From: Candidatus Paracaedibacter acanthamoebae
GTDB lineage: Bacteria; Pseudomonadota; Alphaproteobacteria; Paracaedibacterales; Paracaedibacteraceae
Reading direction: 5' to 3'
NCBI RefSeq assembly: GCF_000742835.1
Contig: NZ_CP008941.1
Coordinates: 2,406,037-2,470,036 of the forward strand
DNA: 64,000 nt
A program made the translations under genes and the position numbers. The notes beneath the pieces are model-generated. The model did not search any database. It saw only the letters and a program-made list of their open reading frames with translations, and was not told where the DNA came from. How positions within the stretch are numbered: position 1 is the stretch's first letter; each line of letters opens with the position of its first letter. Below, in pieces: positions 53,118 to 64,000 of the stretch.

Positions 53118-54956
53118 ATGACTGCCATTTCGACTCTGCTGTCAAAAATTCAAGCCGATCGCAAGCAAACTCAACTGACCTCAGCTAACATCGCGCGCGC
53201 CAATGTGGACGGCTATACCCGTAAGGTTGCTTATGAAGAAAAAACAGTGATTAACAACGCGGTTACTGGTGTTAAGCAAAGCCAGGTTGAGCGGGTTGTT
53301 GATCCAGTTTTGCAAAAAGAAGTGCGGACCCAAAACTCTAACCTGGGTAAAAGTGCTCGGTTACAGGAATACTATACAAATATTTCCCAATTGCTGGGTA
53401 GTAAAGGGGATCAATCATCTTTTGTCCATAACCTGAATAATTTTGCGGCGCAGATGACACAAGTAGCCTCTATTACCGACGGTAATAAGAAACGCGAAGC
53501 TGTCCAGCAAGCTGTAACTTTATGCAGTCAATTGAATAATATTTCTGATCATATTAATCAATTAAGAGGCCAAACAGATCAAGAACTTGCCAATGCGATC
53601 GATCAGCTTAACGAGATGATGACATCGATGGAAGATTTTAACCGTCAAATTGTGTCGCTAAGTATTAATAATCAAGATGCCACAAATCTTGAAGATGAAA
53701 GAGATTTAGTTATCCATAATGCAGCAGAGCTGTCTGGTGTAAAAATATATGATGGTCAGTTTAAAAATAAAACGTTGGCGTTAGAGAGTGGTGATATACT
53801 GGCAACCTCCACTGCAACGTTTTCTCTGAGTTATAATGCGGCCACATATGTTGCCCCTGGGGATCCTTTATCTAATATAACCAATGCTTTTGGAGTCAAT
53901 ATAACAAACACCTTTAGTAACGGTCGAATTTCTGGTTTATTAGAGTTAAGAAATAAGATTTTACCCGATATTCAAGCTGAATTGGATGAGTTAACGCGTG
54001 TGGTGCGTGATACCACCAATGCTTTACATAATGAAGCAGCAGCTTTAGGGGGCGATTCAACGTTAACGGGGCTGAGTCGTGCGCCAGGAGTTCCCGCGCC
54101 AGGTCAGCTTAGCGGCATAACTGATATTTCTGGTCAGGGTACCCTCCGGATCGGAGTAACTGATATTGATGGAACCTTATTGGATTATAAAGACGTGCCC
54201 TTAACCGATGGGATGACCGTCGGCGGTTTGGTTGCTAGTATTAACGCTACTCCTTATGTGAATGGTAATGCAGTGGGTGCTTTCACAGTGACCCAACTTG
54301 CTACAGGCGAGTTGCAAATCATTTCCACTACTAATAAAAGTGTGGCGATCGGGGCAGCAGGCACCGTTAAGCCAACCCTATCGGCAACGACAACTTATGA
54401 TGCTACCAAGGCTTATGGTCTGTCCCACTTTTTTGGGTTAAATAATCTGTTTGATACAGGTAATCAGGTTGCCAGCCCAACTGCCCAGATTGGAATTGCT
54501 AATTCTATATCAGTTCGGTCGAGTATTTATGCAAATACCAGTAATTTGTCGATAGGTCGATTATCCAACCTGATACCAGCGCCCACCGGTAAGGGTCTGG
54601 GCTTAAGAGCAAATGATGCTACTGTTGCTCTGGAAATTGGTGATACCTTAGCGGGAGGTACATTGAATTTTTTAAATGCCGGGGCGCTTAAGGCCTCTAA
54701 TATTTCGACCACGGAATATGCGACAAGAATTATGTCGTTGGTTCAATCTGATATTGCCCAAAGTAAATCCACCCAGCAAATTACACAGCGGGTATATGAT
54801 GAATTAACCACCTTAACGCAACAGAAAAGTGGTGTAGAGCCTGCCGAAGAAATTATGCGCGTTTTTGAATTAACAAATAGTATCAACCTAGCATCCAAGT
54901 CCTTAAACATTGTGACATCAATGGAAAAAGACTTGATCCAAACGCTGTCCAGGTAG
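53118..54956 (+). CDS. flgK: Flagellar hook-associated protein 1 FlgK
   Basis: FlgK is the first hook-filament junction protein. The 612-residue protein has the N-terminal rod-type motif TAISTLLSKIQADRKQTQLT with ANIARANVDGYTRKV (about 23-37). It ends with ELTNSINLASKSLNIVTSME, and the termini should pair in a coiled coil. The middle includes a variable surface domain (about 330-470). Its Shine-Dalgarno is AGGAGA. Confidence 0.94.
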   Translation: MTAISTLLSKIQADRKQTQLTSANIARANVDGYTRKVAYEEKTVINNAVTGVKQSQVERVVDPVLQKEVRTQNSNLGKSARLQEYYTNISQLLGSKGDQSSFVHNLNNFAAQMTQVASITDGNKKREAVQQAVTLCSQLNNISDHINQLRGQTDQELANAIDQLNEMMTSMEDFNRQIVSLSINNQDATNLEDERDLVIHNAAELSGVKIYDGQFKNKTLALESGDILATSTATFSLSYNAATYVAPGDPLSNITNAFGVNITNTFSNGRISGLLELRNKILPDIQAELDELTRVVRDTTNALHNEAAALGGDSTLTGLSRAPGVPAPGQLSGITDISGQGTLRIGVTDIDGTLLDYKDVPLTDGMTVGGLVASINATPYVNGNAVGAFTVTQLATGELQIISTTNKSVAIGAAGTVKPTLSATTTYDATKAYGLSHFFGLNNLFDTGNQVASPTAQIGIANSISVRSSIYANTSNLSIGRLSNLIPAPTGKGLGLRANDATVALEIGDTLAGGTLNFLNAGALKASNISTTEYATRIMSLVQSDIAQSKSTQQITQRVYDELTTLTQQKSGVEPAEEIMRVFELTNSINLASKSLNIVTSMEKDLIQTLSR

Positions 54957-54968
54957 GGAGATTTTTGA

Positions 54969-55886
54969 ATGACTAATTTACCTTATCTTAGTGCTTCCCA
55001 GTATAACCAATCCACAGCCTTGCGTAATGAACGTTCCTTTCAGGCAGCAGCAGCAGAATTGACCAGTGGTGGGATTGCCGATGGATATTCAGAAGTTAAA
55101 AATGTTCAGCAGTTTGTAGGCCAAGAGCTTATGTTGAATTTTGTCGAAAGTTATAAAGGCAGTGCTGTCTTAAATAAGGAACGGATGGGCTTTGTGTCGA
55201 CACAAGTGGCAACCATGCGGGATATTGCAGTTGAACTTCAGCGTCAAGTGTCTCAATTGCGCAGCTCGCCTTTGGCTAAACCCGAAGAACTTTCTACCTG
55301 GTGTAATGATAAACTTGATCAGCTGACCTCTATCCTGAATGGTCGGTTTGATGGGAAATATCCTATGTCAGGTGATGCTTCTAATGTTCCATCAACCAAA
55401 GATCTTCGCTCTTTACCGAATATGGGACTAACAGACCCCGTGGATTCCAATCTTTATTACTTAGGAAGTACCGCGAACATCAAATTTAGGGCAGATGATA
55501 ATACAATTGTTGAGACCAATGTGAGAGGGGATAACCTGGGGGTAGCAGAATTAATTTTTGCCTTGCGATTGTGTATCACCTTACCTGCCGCTGAAAAGGA
55601 CGATCGCCTGAAACGGGCTAATGACCTTGCTCTTCAAGCGCATGAAGATCTAGTTGTGGTCAATGGCCAACTCGATACCAATATAAAAACTCTTGATGGG
55701 GTTCAAGATTCTTTACTACAGCTTGAACAAAAGCTTACCGAAAACATCAAAGAAATTGGATATCGAACCCAATCAGAAGTTTTAAATGATTATGTTCAAA
55801 GTAAAACACAGGTGGAACTGACGCGTTACGTAACGACAAGTTTGCTTAATTCACTCAAAGACCTCATTCAACAAATGCCGGCTTAA
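54969..55886 (+). CDS. flgL: Flagellar hook-associated protein 3 FlgL
   Basis: The 305-residue protein is flagellin-like and fits FlgL, the second junction protein. The N-terminal region has NERSFQAAAAELTSGGIADG, and the C-terminus YVQSKTQVELTRYVTTSLLN repeats the flagellin-type helix. A central domain carries NGRFDGKYPMSGDASN. It follows flgK after 12 bp. Confidence 0.85.
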   Translation: MTNLPYLSASQYNQSTALRNERSFQAAAAELTSGGIADGYSEVKNVQQFVGQELMLNFVESYKGSAVLNKERMGFVSTQVATMRDIAVELQRQVSQLRSSPLAKPEELSTWCNDKLDQLTSILNGRFDGKYPMSGDASNVPSTKDLRSLPNMGLTDPVDSNLYYLGSTANIKFRADDNTIVETNVRGDNLGVAELIFALRLCITLPAAEKDDRLKRANDLALQAHEDLVVVNGQLDTNIKTLDGVQDSLLQLEQKLTENIKEIGYRTQSEVLNDYVQSKTQVELTRYVTTSLLNSLKDLIQQMPA

Positions 55887-55898
55887 AAGGAGATTTAC

Positions 55899-56342
55899 AT
55901 GAATTGTGAAACATTATCCATACCAATGACAAATCCTCATCTATCGGAACGTCGGGTAATTATGCCCCAAGGTATTATTGGATTTGGGGATATTCAGCAT
56001 TATACTTTGACACCATTGGTTTTGGGGGAGGGAACAGGTCTCTTTTGGGAACTGCAAAGTGTTGAAGATATGGATACCTCCTTTATTCTAATGTCGCTGC
56101 CGCGCTTAAAAATTGGTGAGACGACTATATCCGACTTAGATTTTGCAGCGGCTATTAAGCACCTGGGAATCAATCCTGGTGATGTCGAAACGTATTTGAT
56201 TATTTCCATTGAGATGGACGCGAGGGGTGAAAAAACTGTCACTGCCAATATTCGGGCCCCTTTTGTATTTCATTCTGCAAGTAATAGAGGGTGGCAAGTT
56301 GTCCTCAGTGATCCTAAGTACCCGATGGCACAAGTTATTTAG
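55899..56342 (+). CDS. fliW: Flagellar assembly factor FliW
   Basis: FliW binds flagellin and antagonises the translational regulator CsrA, coupling flagellin synthesis to export. The 147-residue protein has the family start MPQGIIGFGDIQHYTLTPL, the central LFWELQSVEDMDTSFILM and the closing RAPFVFHSASNRGWQVVLSD. It has an AAAGGAGA Shine-Dalgarno. It ends the flagellar operon. FliW is best known from Firmicutes, spirochaetes and epsilonproteobacteria; csrA, often adjacent, is not in the window. Confidence 0.85.
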   Translation: MNCETLSIPMTNPHLSERRVIMPQGIIGFGDIQHYTLTPLVLGEGTGLFWELQSVEDMDTSFILMSLPRLKIGETTISDLDFAAAIKHLGINPGDVETYLIISIEMDARGEKTVTANIRAPFVFHSASNRGWQVVLSDPKYPMAQVI

Positions 56343-56416
56343 TCCTGCCGGAAGAAAAGTTCTCGGCTATGCTTGGTATACTTTTCTTCCTTATTTCCTC
56401 TGTCAGCGACGACGTT

Positions 56417-57103
56417 TTAGAACGATTGTTTTTTATAAGCGAGATAACTTGCCTGCCGGCCGGCATTAATTCCCTTTTGTTCATAGCGGGTGATATACCA
56501 GTGCTCAGGGCGTTGATAAACTGATTCTCGACCGTGTTGATCGGGCAGAAACTCTGGACATTTGCTTAAAACGTCTTGCATCCAGTCGGCATAGTCTTGA
56601 ATATCGGTTGCCATGACTAATTCACCACCCACTTTAAGAACGCGGGATAAATCTGCGATTGTTTCATCACTGACAATCCGGCGTTTATGATGCCGTTTTT
56701 TATGCCATGGGTCCGGGAATAGAATAAAAATGCGATCTAAGACGGCATCTGGTAGAGACTGCAACAACACCCGAGCATCATCAATCACAACCCGAACATT
56801 TTCTAGTTCAGCATCCTCAATATAACCTAACAGTCCAGCAACGCCCGTTATAAAAGGCTCACACCCAATAAAAGCTTGAGCAGGAGACTGCTGGGCTCGC
56901 CAAGCCAAGTGCTCGCCGCCCCCAAACCCAATTTCTAAAGTATATCCTTCAAAACCCGGCATAAGCTCTTTTAGGTTCAGTGTTTTGCCAAAGTCGACAT
57001 GCAGCTGAAGGGAAGGGAGTTCTTCCTCTAACAGCCGTTTTTGATTAATTTTTAAAGGACGGGCAATTTTTCGCCCCCAGATTTTTCGATGATGTTGAGC
57101 CAT
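56417..57103 (-). CDS. trmB: tRNA (guanine-N7-)-methyltransferase TrmB
   Basis: TrmB methylates G46 in the tRNA variable loop. The protein carries LEIGFGGGEHLAWRAQQSP for SAM binding, FIGCEPFITGVAGLL, and the diagnostic RIFILFPDPWHKKRHHKRR. The C-terminal region ends near EQKGINAGRQASYLAY. The longer frame to 57157 would need a TTG start, so the ATG at 57103 (MAQHHRKIWGRK, 228 residues) is preferred. It is convergent with fliW. Confidence 0.94.
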   Translation of the reverse strand: MAQHHRKIWGRKIARPLKINQKRLLEEELPSLQLHVDFGKTLNLKELMPGFEGYTLEIGFGGGEHLAWRAQQSPAQAFIGCEPFITGVAGLLGYIEDAELENVRVVIDDARVLLQSLPDAVLDRIFILFPDPWHKKRHHKRRIVSDETIADLSRVLKVGGELVMATDIQDYADWMQDVLSKCPEFLPDQHGRESVYQRPEHWYITRYEQKGINAGRQASYLAYKKQSF

Positions 57104-57251
57104 TTTGAAGTTATTTAAAGCATTTTGATAAGTGATTCTATACTCATCGGCAGGCAAAAACCAGGAATTTTAAAAGTGGGATGTGATCTTCAAGGGGGAT
57201 ATCTTGTTAGGGCAAGTTATTTTGCAGAATTCTTTATTGAAAGGCTGTTTT

Positions 57252-57282
57252 TTGATGATTCTGAGGAAGCATGTGGTATAAT
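57252..57282 (+). promoter_or_regulatory. Extended -10 promoter for atpHAGD
   Basis: TGGTATAAT at 57274-57282 is a consensus extended -10, and TTGATG at 57252-57257 is a -35-like box at a long 19-base spacing. It lies about 85 bp upstream of atpH. Confidence 0.6.
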
Positions 57283-57365
57283 GAATTATTCAGAACAATC
57301 TTGTACTAAAGCCTTATATGTGCTAAATAATTCAGTAAAGATTAGTTAAAATTATTGGGATTGCC

Positions 57366-57932
57366 ATGGACTCCATACCGCGCTCCGGTAAGCTAACATC
57401 TCTGGCGGGACGTTATGCCAAAACACTTTTTGATTTGTCAGTTGAATCAAAAGAGGTATCAGCTATTGCGATCCAATTTGCCGACTTCTGTAATTTTATA
57501 AAATCCCACGACAACATTCAGTCTCTTATATTCTCTCCTGCTTTATCGCGCCAAGAACATGCCGCTGTCTTCAAGGAAATCTGTCAAAGATTAAAACTAT
57601 CAATAACCTTGACTAATTTTATTATCATTCTTGCTGACAATAGACGACTTAATTTTATTTTTAGTATTCAAGAAATTTTTCAAGAGCTCGTTAATCATAG
57701 TGAGGCTTTGACACTTGCTGAAGTTGTCTCTGCGGTCCCTTTGACGAAACCGCAGCAGGAAAAAATTTCGCAGATTTTGTCGACCCATCTGTCGGGCAAA
57801 CTTGCAATTAACTACACGACGAACCAAACCCAGTTGGGGGGAATTCTGGTGCGTATAGGCAATCAGATCATTGATCTGACGCTTGCCAACCAACTTAATC
57901 ATTTAGCCAATGCGATGAAAGGAAATGCCTAA
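57366..57932 (+). CDS. atpH: ATP synthase F1 subunit delta
   Basis: Subunit delta (OSCP) anchors F1 to the peripheral stalk. The 188-residue protein has the N-terminal helical domain [20 protein letters not shown] and the C-terminal [20 protein letters not shown]. It also has the [20 protein letters not shown] motif. It begins the operon atpH-A-G-D, and its stop codon overlaps the atpA start (TAATG). Confidence 0.94.
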   Translation: MDSIPRSGKLTSLAGRYAKTLFDLSVESKEVSAIAIQFADFCNFIKSHDNIQSLIFSPALSRQEHAAVFKEICQRLKLSITLTNFIIILADNRRLNFIFSIQEIFQELVNHSEALTLAEVVSAVPLTKPQQEKISQILSTHLSGKLAINYTTNQTQLGGILVRIGNQIIDLTLANQLNHLANAMKGNA

Positions 57933-59464
57933 TGGAACTCAAGGCTGCAGAAATATCCGCTATCTTAAAACAAAAAATCAAAGATTTTGAGTCTAAAGTT
58001 GATGTTGCCGAATCGGGCCGGGTTCTGTCTGTTGGAGACGGTATTGCCCGGGTTCATGGTCTCGACAATATTCAAGCGGGAGAATTAGTTCAGTTCGCCG
58101 GTGGATCGACCGGCATGGCTCTCAATCTTGAAGCTAATAATGTTGGTGTTGTTTTGTTCGGTGCCGACAAAGAGGTTCGGGAAGGCGATACAGTTAAAAG
58201 GACAAAGAACCTTGTTGATGTGCCGATTGGTAAAGGATTATTAGGACGTGTGGTCGATGCTTTGGGTAACCCTATCGATGGTAAGGGTGAGATTCAAGCT
58301 GAGGGGCGGAGCCTTGTGGAAAAAAAGGCTCCTGGAATTATTAAACGTAAGTCAGTTCATGAACCAATGCAAACGGGTATCAAGGCCGTTGACGCTTTGG
58401 TTCCGGTTGGGCGTGGACAACGTGAATTGATTATTGGTGACCGTCAAACAGGTAAAACTGCCATTGCGATTGACGCCATTATTAATCAGAAAGAAGCCAA
58501 CAAGGGAAGGGACGAAAGCCAAAAACTCTATTGTATTTATGTGGCGATTGGTCAAAAACAATCCTCTGTTGCGCAGCTGGTTAAAACGTTACAAGATGCG
58601 GGTGCCATGGATTATACCATTGTGGTATCTGCAACAGCCTCTGAACCAGCGCCTATGCAGTATCTAGCGCCTTATACCGGCTGCGCGATGGGGGAGTACT
58701 TCCGCGACAACGGGATGCACGCCTTAATCATTTATGATGATTTGTCTAAACATGCTCAGGCTTACCGCCAAATGTCCTTGCTTTTGCGCCGTCCACCAGG
58801 ACGTGAGGCTTATCCCGGTGATGTTTTCTATTTACACTCTCGTTTGTTAGAGCGGGCAGCAAAATTAGATGATGCTTATGGAGCAGGATCCTTGACAGCT
58901 TTGCCAATCATTGAAACTCAAGCGGGTGACGTTTCAGCGTATATCCCCACCAACGTCATTTCCATTACTGACGGTCAAATCTTCTTAGAAACTGAGCTTT
59001 TCTATAAGGGAATCCGTCCTGCAATTAACGTTGGATTATCTGTTAGTCGTGTCGGATCTGCCGCCCAAACAAAGGCGATGAAACAGGTCGCTGGTAAAAT
59101 TAAATTGGAACTGGCTCAATACCGTGAAATGGCGTCTTTTGCTCAGTTTTCTTCTGACTTGGACGCATCTACTCAAAAATTGTTGGCGCGGGGAGCTCGT
59201 CTGACTGAACTCTTAAAGCAACCACAGTATTCTCCCTTAAGTGTGGGAGAACAAGTTCTTTCAATCTTTACGGGTGTACGTGGTTATTTAGATAGTATTG
59301 AGCCAAAGCATGTGAATAAATTTGAAAAAGAATATCTGCAAGCTCTTAAGGTTGAACATCCCAAGCTCATTGCTGAAGTGAATAAAACCGGCAAATTGAC
59401 AGACGATCAAGAGAAATTGCTGATTGAATTTACGGATATCTTTGCTAGAAACTTTATGGCCTAA
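57932..59464 (+). CDS. atpA: ATP synthase F1 subunit alpha
   Basis: Alpha is the regulatory nucleotide-binding subunit of F1. The 510-residue protein has Walker [14 protein letters not shown] (about residues 168-180), [20 protein letters not shown] for Walker B and the family signature [17 protein letters not shown]. Length is standard. Confidence 0.98.
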   Translation: MELKAAEISAILKQKIKDFESKVDVAESGRVLSVGDGIARVHGLDNIQAGELVQFAGGSTGMALNLEANNVGVVLFGADKEVREGDTVKRTKNLVDVPIGKGLLGRVVDALGNPIDGKGEIQAEGRSLVEKKAPGIIKRKSVHEPMQTGIKAVDALVPVGRGQRELIIGDRQTGKTAIAIDAIINQKEANKGRDESQKLYCIYVAIGQKQSSVAQLVKTLQDAGAMDYTIVVSATASEPAPMQYLAPYTGCAMGEYFRDNGMHALIIYDDLSKHAQAYRQMSLLLRRPPGREAYPGDVFYLHSRLLERAAKLDDAYGAGSLTALPIIETQAGDVSAYIPTNVISITDGQIFLETELFYKGIRPAINVGLSVSRVGSAAQTKAMKQVAGKIKLELAQYREMASFAQFSSDLDASTQKLLARGARLTELLKQPQYSPLSVGEQVLSIFTGVRGYLDSIEPKHVNKFEKEYLQALKVEHPKLIAEVNKTGKLTDDQEKLLIEFTDIFARNFMA

Positions 59465-59479
59465 TGGGGAGATTTACCG

Positions 59480-61820
<2,341 letters not shown>

Positions 61821-61834
61821 GTTTATTTAATGAG

Positions 61835-61870
61835 AGGATTGTTGATTCCAACAATCCTTTCTTCTTATTT
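61835..61870 (+). terminator. Intrinsic terminator after atpD
   Basis: Stem AGGATTGTTG-ATTC-CAACAATCCT (10 bp, perfect) followed by TTCTTCTTATTTT. It ends the ATP synthase transcript before the pseudopilin gene. Confidence 0.92.
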
Positions 61871-61890
61871 TGTATGTCTGTCTATTTCCC

Positions 61891-62517
61891 ATGAAAAAAA
61901 ATTTTCCGCATCGACTGCGTGCCTTTTCTTTGATTGAAGTGTCAATTGTTTTAATTATTATTGGTCTAATTACAACGGCTGTTTTTAAGGGGCAGGACCT
62001 TATAGAATCTGCGCGAGCTCAAGCAACCTTGGAGGAATTGAATCGGATTAAACTATCGGTTCTGACTTACCGAGATCACTATGGACAGTGGCCAGGCAAT
62101 GATACAAAAGCCCATTTACGGTTTGGCTCAGGCGTGAATAGTGGCGATGGACGCGGTTTAATTCATGGGGCTGAATGCATGCAAGCCTGGGCTCATCTCA
62201 AAGCGGCGGGGCTTGTCGACTCTGGGGAGCCACCTGCGTCTAAACTTGGAGGATACATTACCTTCCTGAGCAATCCATCCTCCCGCTATCCTGGAAATTG
62301 GCTGGCCCTTTCGATGGCTTCTGATCGACTTATGGCGGCTTTGACTCCGAAGCAAGCGATGCTTCTTAAGTCAAAGGCCGGCGAGTCCCTCCCTGAAGAA
62401 GGGCATCTTATTGTGCAAAGTGCGCCAGGGCAGTCATTAGCCGCATGCCATAATGGTCAGGCTTTTAATCTGCAAAATAAAGCGCAGGCTTGCACTATCT
62501 TAATGAAGCTGCAATAG
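61891..62517 (+). CDS. Type II/IV pseudopilin-like protein with prepilin leader
   Basis: The 208-residue protein (start 61891) has a prepilin peptidase leader: a basic MKKNFPHRLRA followed by FSLIEVSIVLIIIGLI with Glu at position +5. The residue before the cleavage site is Ala instead of the usual Gly. The globular part includes KLSVLTYRDHYGQWPGNDTK and several cysteines (104, 194, 204) that could form disulphides. No other pilus or type II secretion gene is near it. It may be a minor pseudopilin, or a surface protein borrowed from a pilus system encoded elsewhere. Confidence 0.8.
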   Translation: MKKNFPHRLRAFSLIEVSIVLIIIGLITTAVFKGQDLIESARAQATLEELNRIKLSVLTYRDHYGQWPGNDTKAHLRFGSGVNSGDGRGLIHGAECMQAWAHLKAAGLVDSGEPPASKLGGYITFLSNPSSRYPGNWLALSMASDRLMAALTPKQAMLLKSKAGESLPEEGHLIVQSAPGQSLAACHNGQAFNLQNKAQACTILMKLQ

Positions 62518-62667
62518 GGCAGGTCTTTATATTTATATCCAAGGTGCCTCAAAACCTTACACGGGTTCCTAGCTTTGAAAGCTATTGGAGATAACTTAGG
62601 AAGGGCATGCTCTTCATCGAATGCAAGAGTTCTTCCGCCTTATTGTATTTTGGTGTAAACTCTGTCT

Positions 62668-63810
62668 ATGCACGCACCCTTATTATCTTTTGTCGGCCAC
62701 TCTTCATTGCTCCAGACGGTGACGCTGGTGAATTTTCGTAATTACACCCATCGAACCTTTGATTTTCATGAGCCTATTGTTGCCTTGGTGGGTGATAATG
62801 GTGTGGGTAAGACGAATGTGCTTGAAGCGATTTCGTTGTTTTCATCCGGTCGTGGCTTGCGGTCAATCAAGTTATCAGAAATGAAAATGCTTCAGGCTGC
62901 GCAAGCGTGGGTAGTGTCAGCAAATTTTTCCTTGGGGGGAACGCCCGTTCCCTTTGGTACAGCCTTGGATTATTCGCCGTCTGGAACCGAACGTCGCTTG
63001 ATTCGTATTAATCAATTGCCGGTCAAAAACCAAGCAACCTTAACAGAATGGCTAAATATTGTTTGGGTTACGCCGTCTATGGCGCGGTTATTCCAGGAAG
63101 CGGGATCTATTCGTCGTAAATTCATCGATCGAATGGTTATGGCACTCAATCCCTCGCACACAGAACGACTCAATCGGTATGAGCATTATCTACGAGAACG
63201 GAGTCAGCTTTTGCGTCAAGGGGTACAGGATGATCAATGGCTAGCAAGTATTGAGCAGCGTCTTTCAGAAGATGGTGTGGCCATTTCAATAGCCCGATCC
63301 CAATTGGTCCGACAGTTGACAGAAGCTCAGTCCAATGATTTTTCTTCGCCGTTTCCTCGATTTTTTGCTCAGATGGAAGGCGAGATAGACCAATGGTATC
63401 GCGACAGCACGGCCTTAGATATCGAAGATAAAATTCGTCAAGGGTTGCGGCAATCCCGGCCTCAAGATGCTATAACTGGCGGGGCTGCAATCGGTGCTCA
63501 CCGATCGGATTTAGCTGTAACCCACTTGGGAAAACATATGCCAAGTGCCTTGTGTTCAACCGGGGAGCAAAAAATGCTGTTGCATGCGATAACCCTGGCT
63601 TTTATTCGATTGCTTGATTCTTACCGTGATCGGCTAACACTGTTATTATTAGATGATGTTGTGGCGCACCTTGATCAAGATCATCGCACCTATTTATTTC
63701 AAGAAGTTCAGACGATACTGGATAAGGGGGCTAATTTACAGATATTCATGACCGGCACGAGTGCTGGAGAATTCGCAAATATGGGTGCCGTCCAAATTAT
63801 CCAACTTTAG
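62668..63810 (+). CDS. recF: DNA replication and repair protein RecF
   Basis: RecF is an SMC-like ATPase that loads RecA at gaps via RecOR. The 380-residue protein has Walker A ALVGDNGVGKTNVLEAISLF, the signature LCSTGEQKMLLHAITLAFI and Walker B TLLLLDDVVAHLD. It is not next to dnaN or gyrB here; a pseudopilin precedes it. GTGTAAACT with TTGTAT upstream is a weak promoter candidate. Confidence 0.95.
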   Translation: MHAPLLSFVGHSSLLQTVTLVNFRNYTHRTFDFHEPIVALVGDNGVGKTNVLEAISLFSSGRGLRSIKLSEMKMLQAAQAWVVSANFSLGGTPVPFGTALDYSPSGTERRLIRINQLPVKNQATLTEWLNIVWVTPSMARLFQEAGSIRRKFIDRMVMALNPSHTERLNRYEHYLRERSQLLRQGVQDDQWLASIEQRLSEDGVAISIARSQLVRQLTEAQSNDFSSPFPRFFAQMEGEIDQWYRDSTALDIEDKIRQGLRQSRPQDAITGGAAIGAHRSDLAVTHLGKHMPSALCSTGEQKMLLHAITLAFIRLLDSYRDRLTLLLLDDVVAHLDQDHRTYLFQEVQTILDKGANLQIFMTGTSAGEFANMGAVQIIQL

Positions 63811-64000
63811 GCCTAGTCGGCTATAAAATGATTTTTAGAAAGACCGCTCTTCTTCAGATCTGCCGCATGGTGGTATATATAATTTGTCTTAATTGTTATA
63901 TTAAATTTTATTGTGATGCTGGTGGAAAATAATGACACAGTGGATTGAATTGTGTAATCTAGCTTAACAATCATCTTATTAAAAAATAGAGGGTATTTGA

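Noticed and set aside
56454..56465. 12-bp palindrome TGCCGGCCGGCA
   Set aside because: It lies within the trmB coding sequence and is explained by its codons.

Overview
This 64 kb window looks like part of the chromosome of a flagellated, Gram-negative alphaproteobacterium with a moderately low GC content. GapR (DUF2312), the NDUFAF5-like methyltransferase, the fused MFS/acyltransferase/AMP-ligase Aas protein, mreBCD-mrdA and the split ATP synthase operon (atpHAGD) all fit Alphaproteobacteria. A NupC nucleoside importer, a type VI VgrG, several secreted proteins without an obvious housekeeping role and a small beta-barrel outer-membrane protein suggest a host-associated lineage, possibly of the Holosporales/Paracaedibacter kind. 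That placement is inference; no rRNA gene is present to test it.

Layout. 1-11.8 kb: end of a TPR-like protein, the glmU-glmS operon (UDP-GlcNAc synthesis), gapR, a TauE/SafE exporter whose start codon lies inside a 29-bp palindrome, a secreted repeat protein, nupC, ispH and, divergently, mreB. 11.9-17.3 kb: mreC, then about 2.2 kb of accessory DNA, then mreD and mrdA (PBP2). The accessory insert carries a small secreted protein, an NTAN1-like (N-terminal asparagine amidohydrolase family) gene and a frameshifted paralogue of it with a signal peptide. 17.4-29.1 kb: trkH, transaldolase/FSA, priA, aas, a family-9 glycosyltransferase, and gmhA-hldE-gmhB for ADP-heptose synthesis.

29.1-37.7 kb: a hairpin-rich intergenic stretch, an NDUFAF5-like methyltransferase, an RND efflux pump with its adaptor, and a VgrG followed by a MORN-repeat protein. 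37.9-51 kb: outer-membrane beta-barrel protein, secreted trypsin-like protease, prfA, hisS, a long intergenic region, a dicarboxylate/glutamate symporter, an AsmA-like giant protein, a small lipoprotein, a secreted Sel1/TPR-like protein and a secreted ComEC-type metallo-beta-lactamase-fold protein. 51.2-56.3 kb: a flagellar operon flgI-flgJ-flgN-flgK-flgL-fliW behind a well-formed sigma-54 promoter. 56.4-63.8 kb: trmB, atpHAGD ending in a terminator with no atpC, a lone pseudopilin and recF.

Together the core genes serve the envelope: peptidoglycan and LPS precursors, cell shape, phospholipid repair and flagellum. The accessory genes between them encode mostly exported proteins. The strongest candidate for something undescribed is the NTAN1-like gene and its decayed secreted paralogue inside the mre locus.
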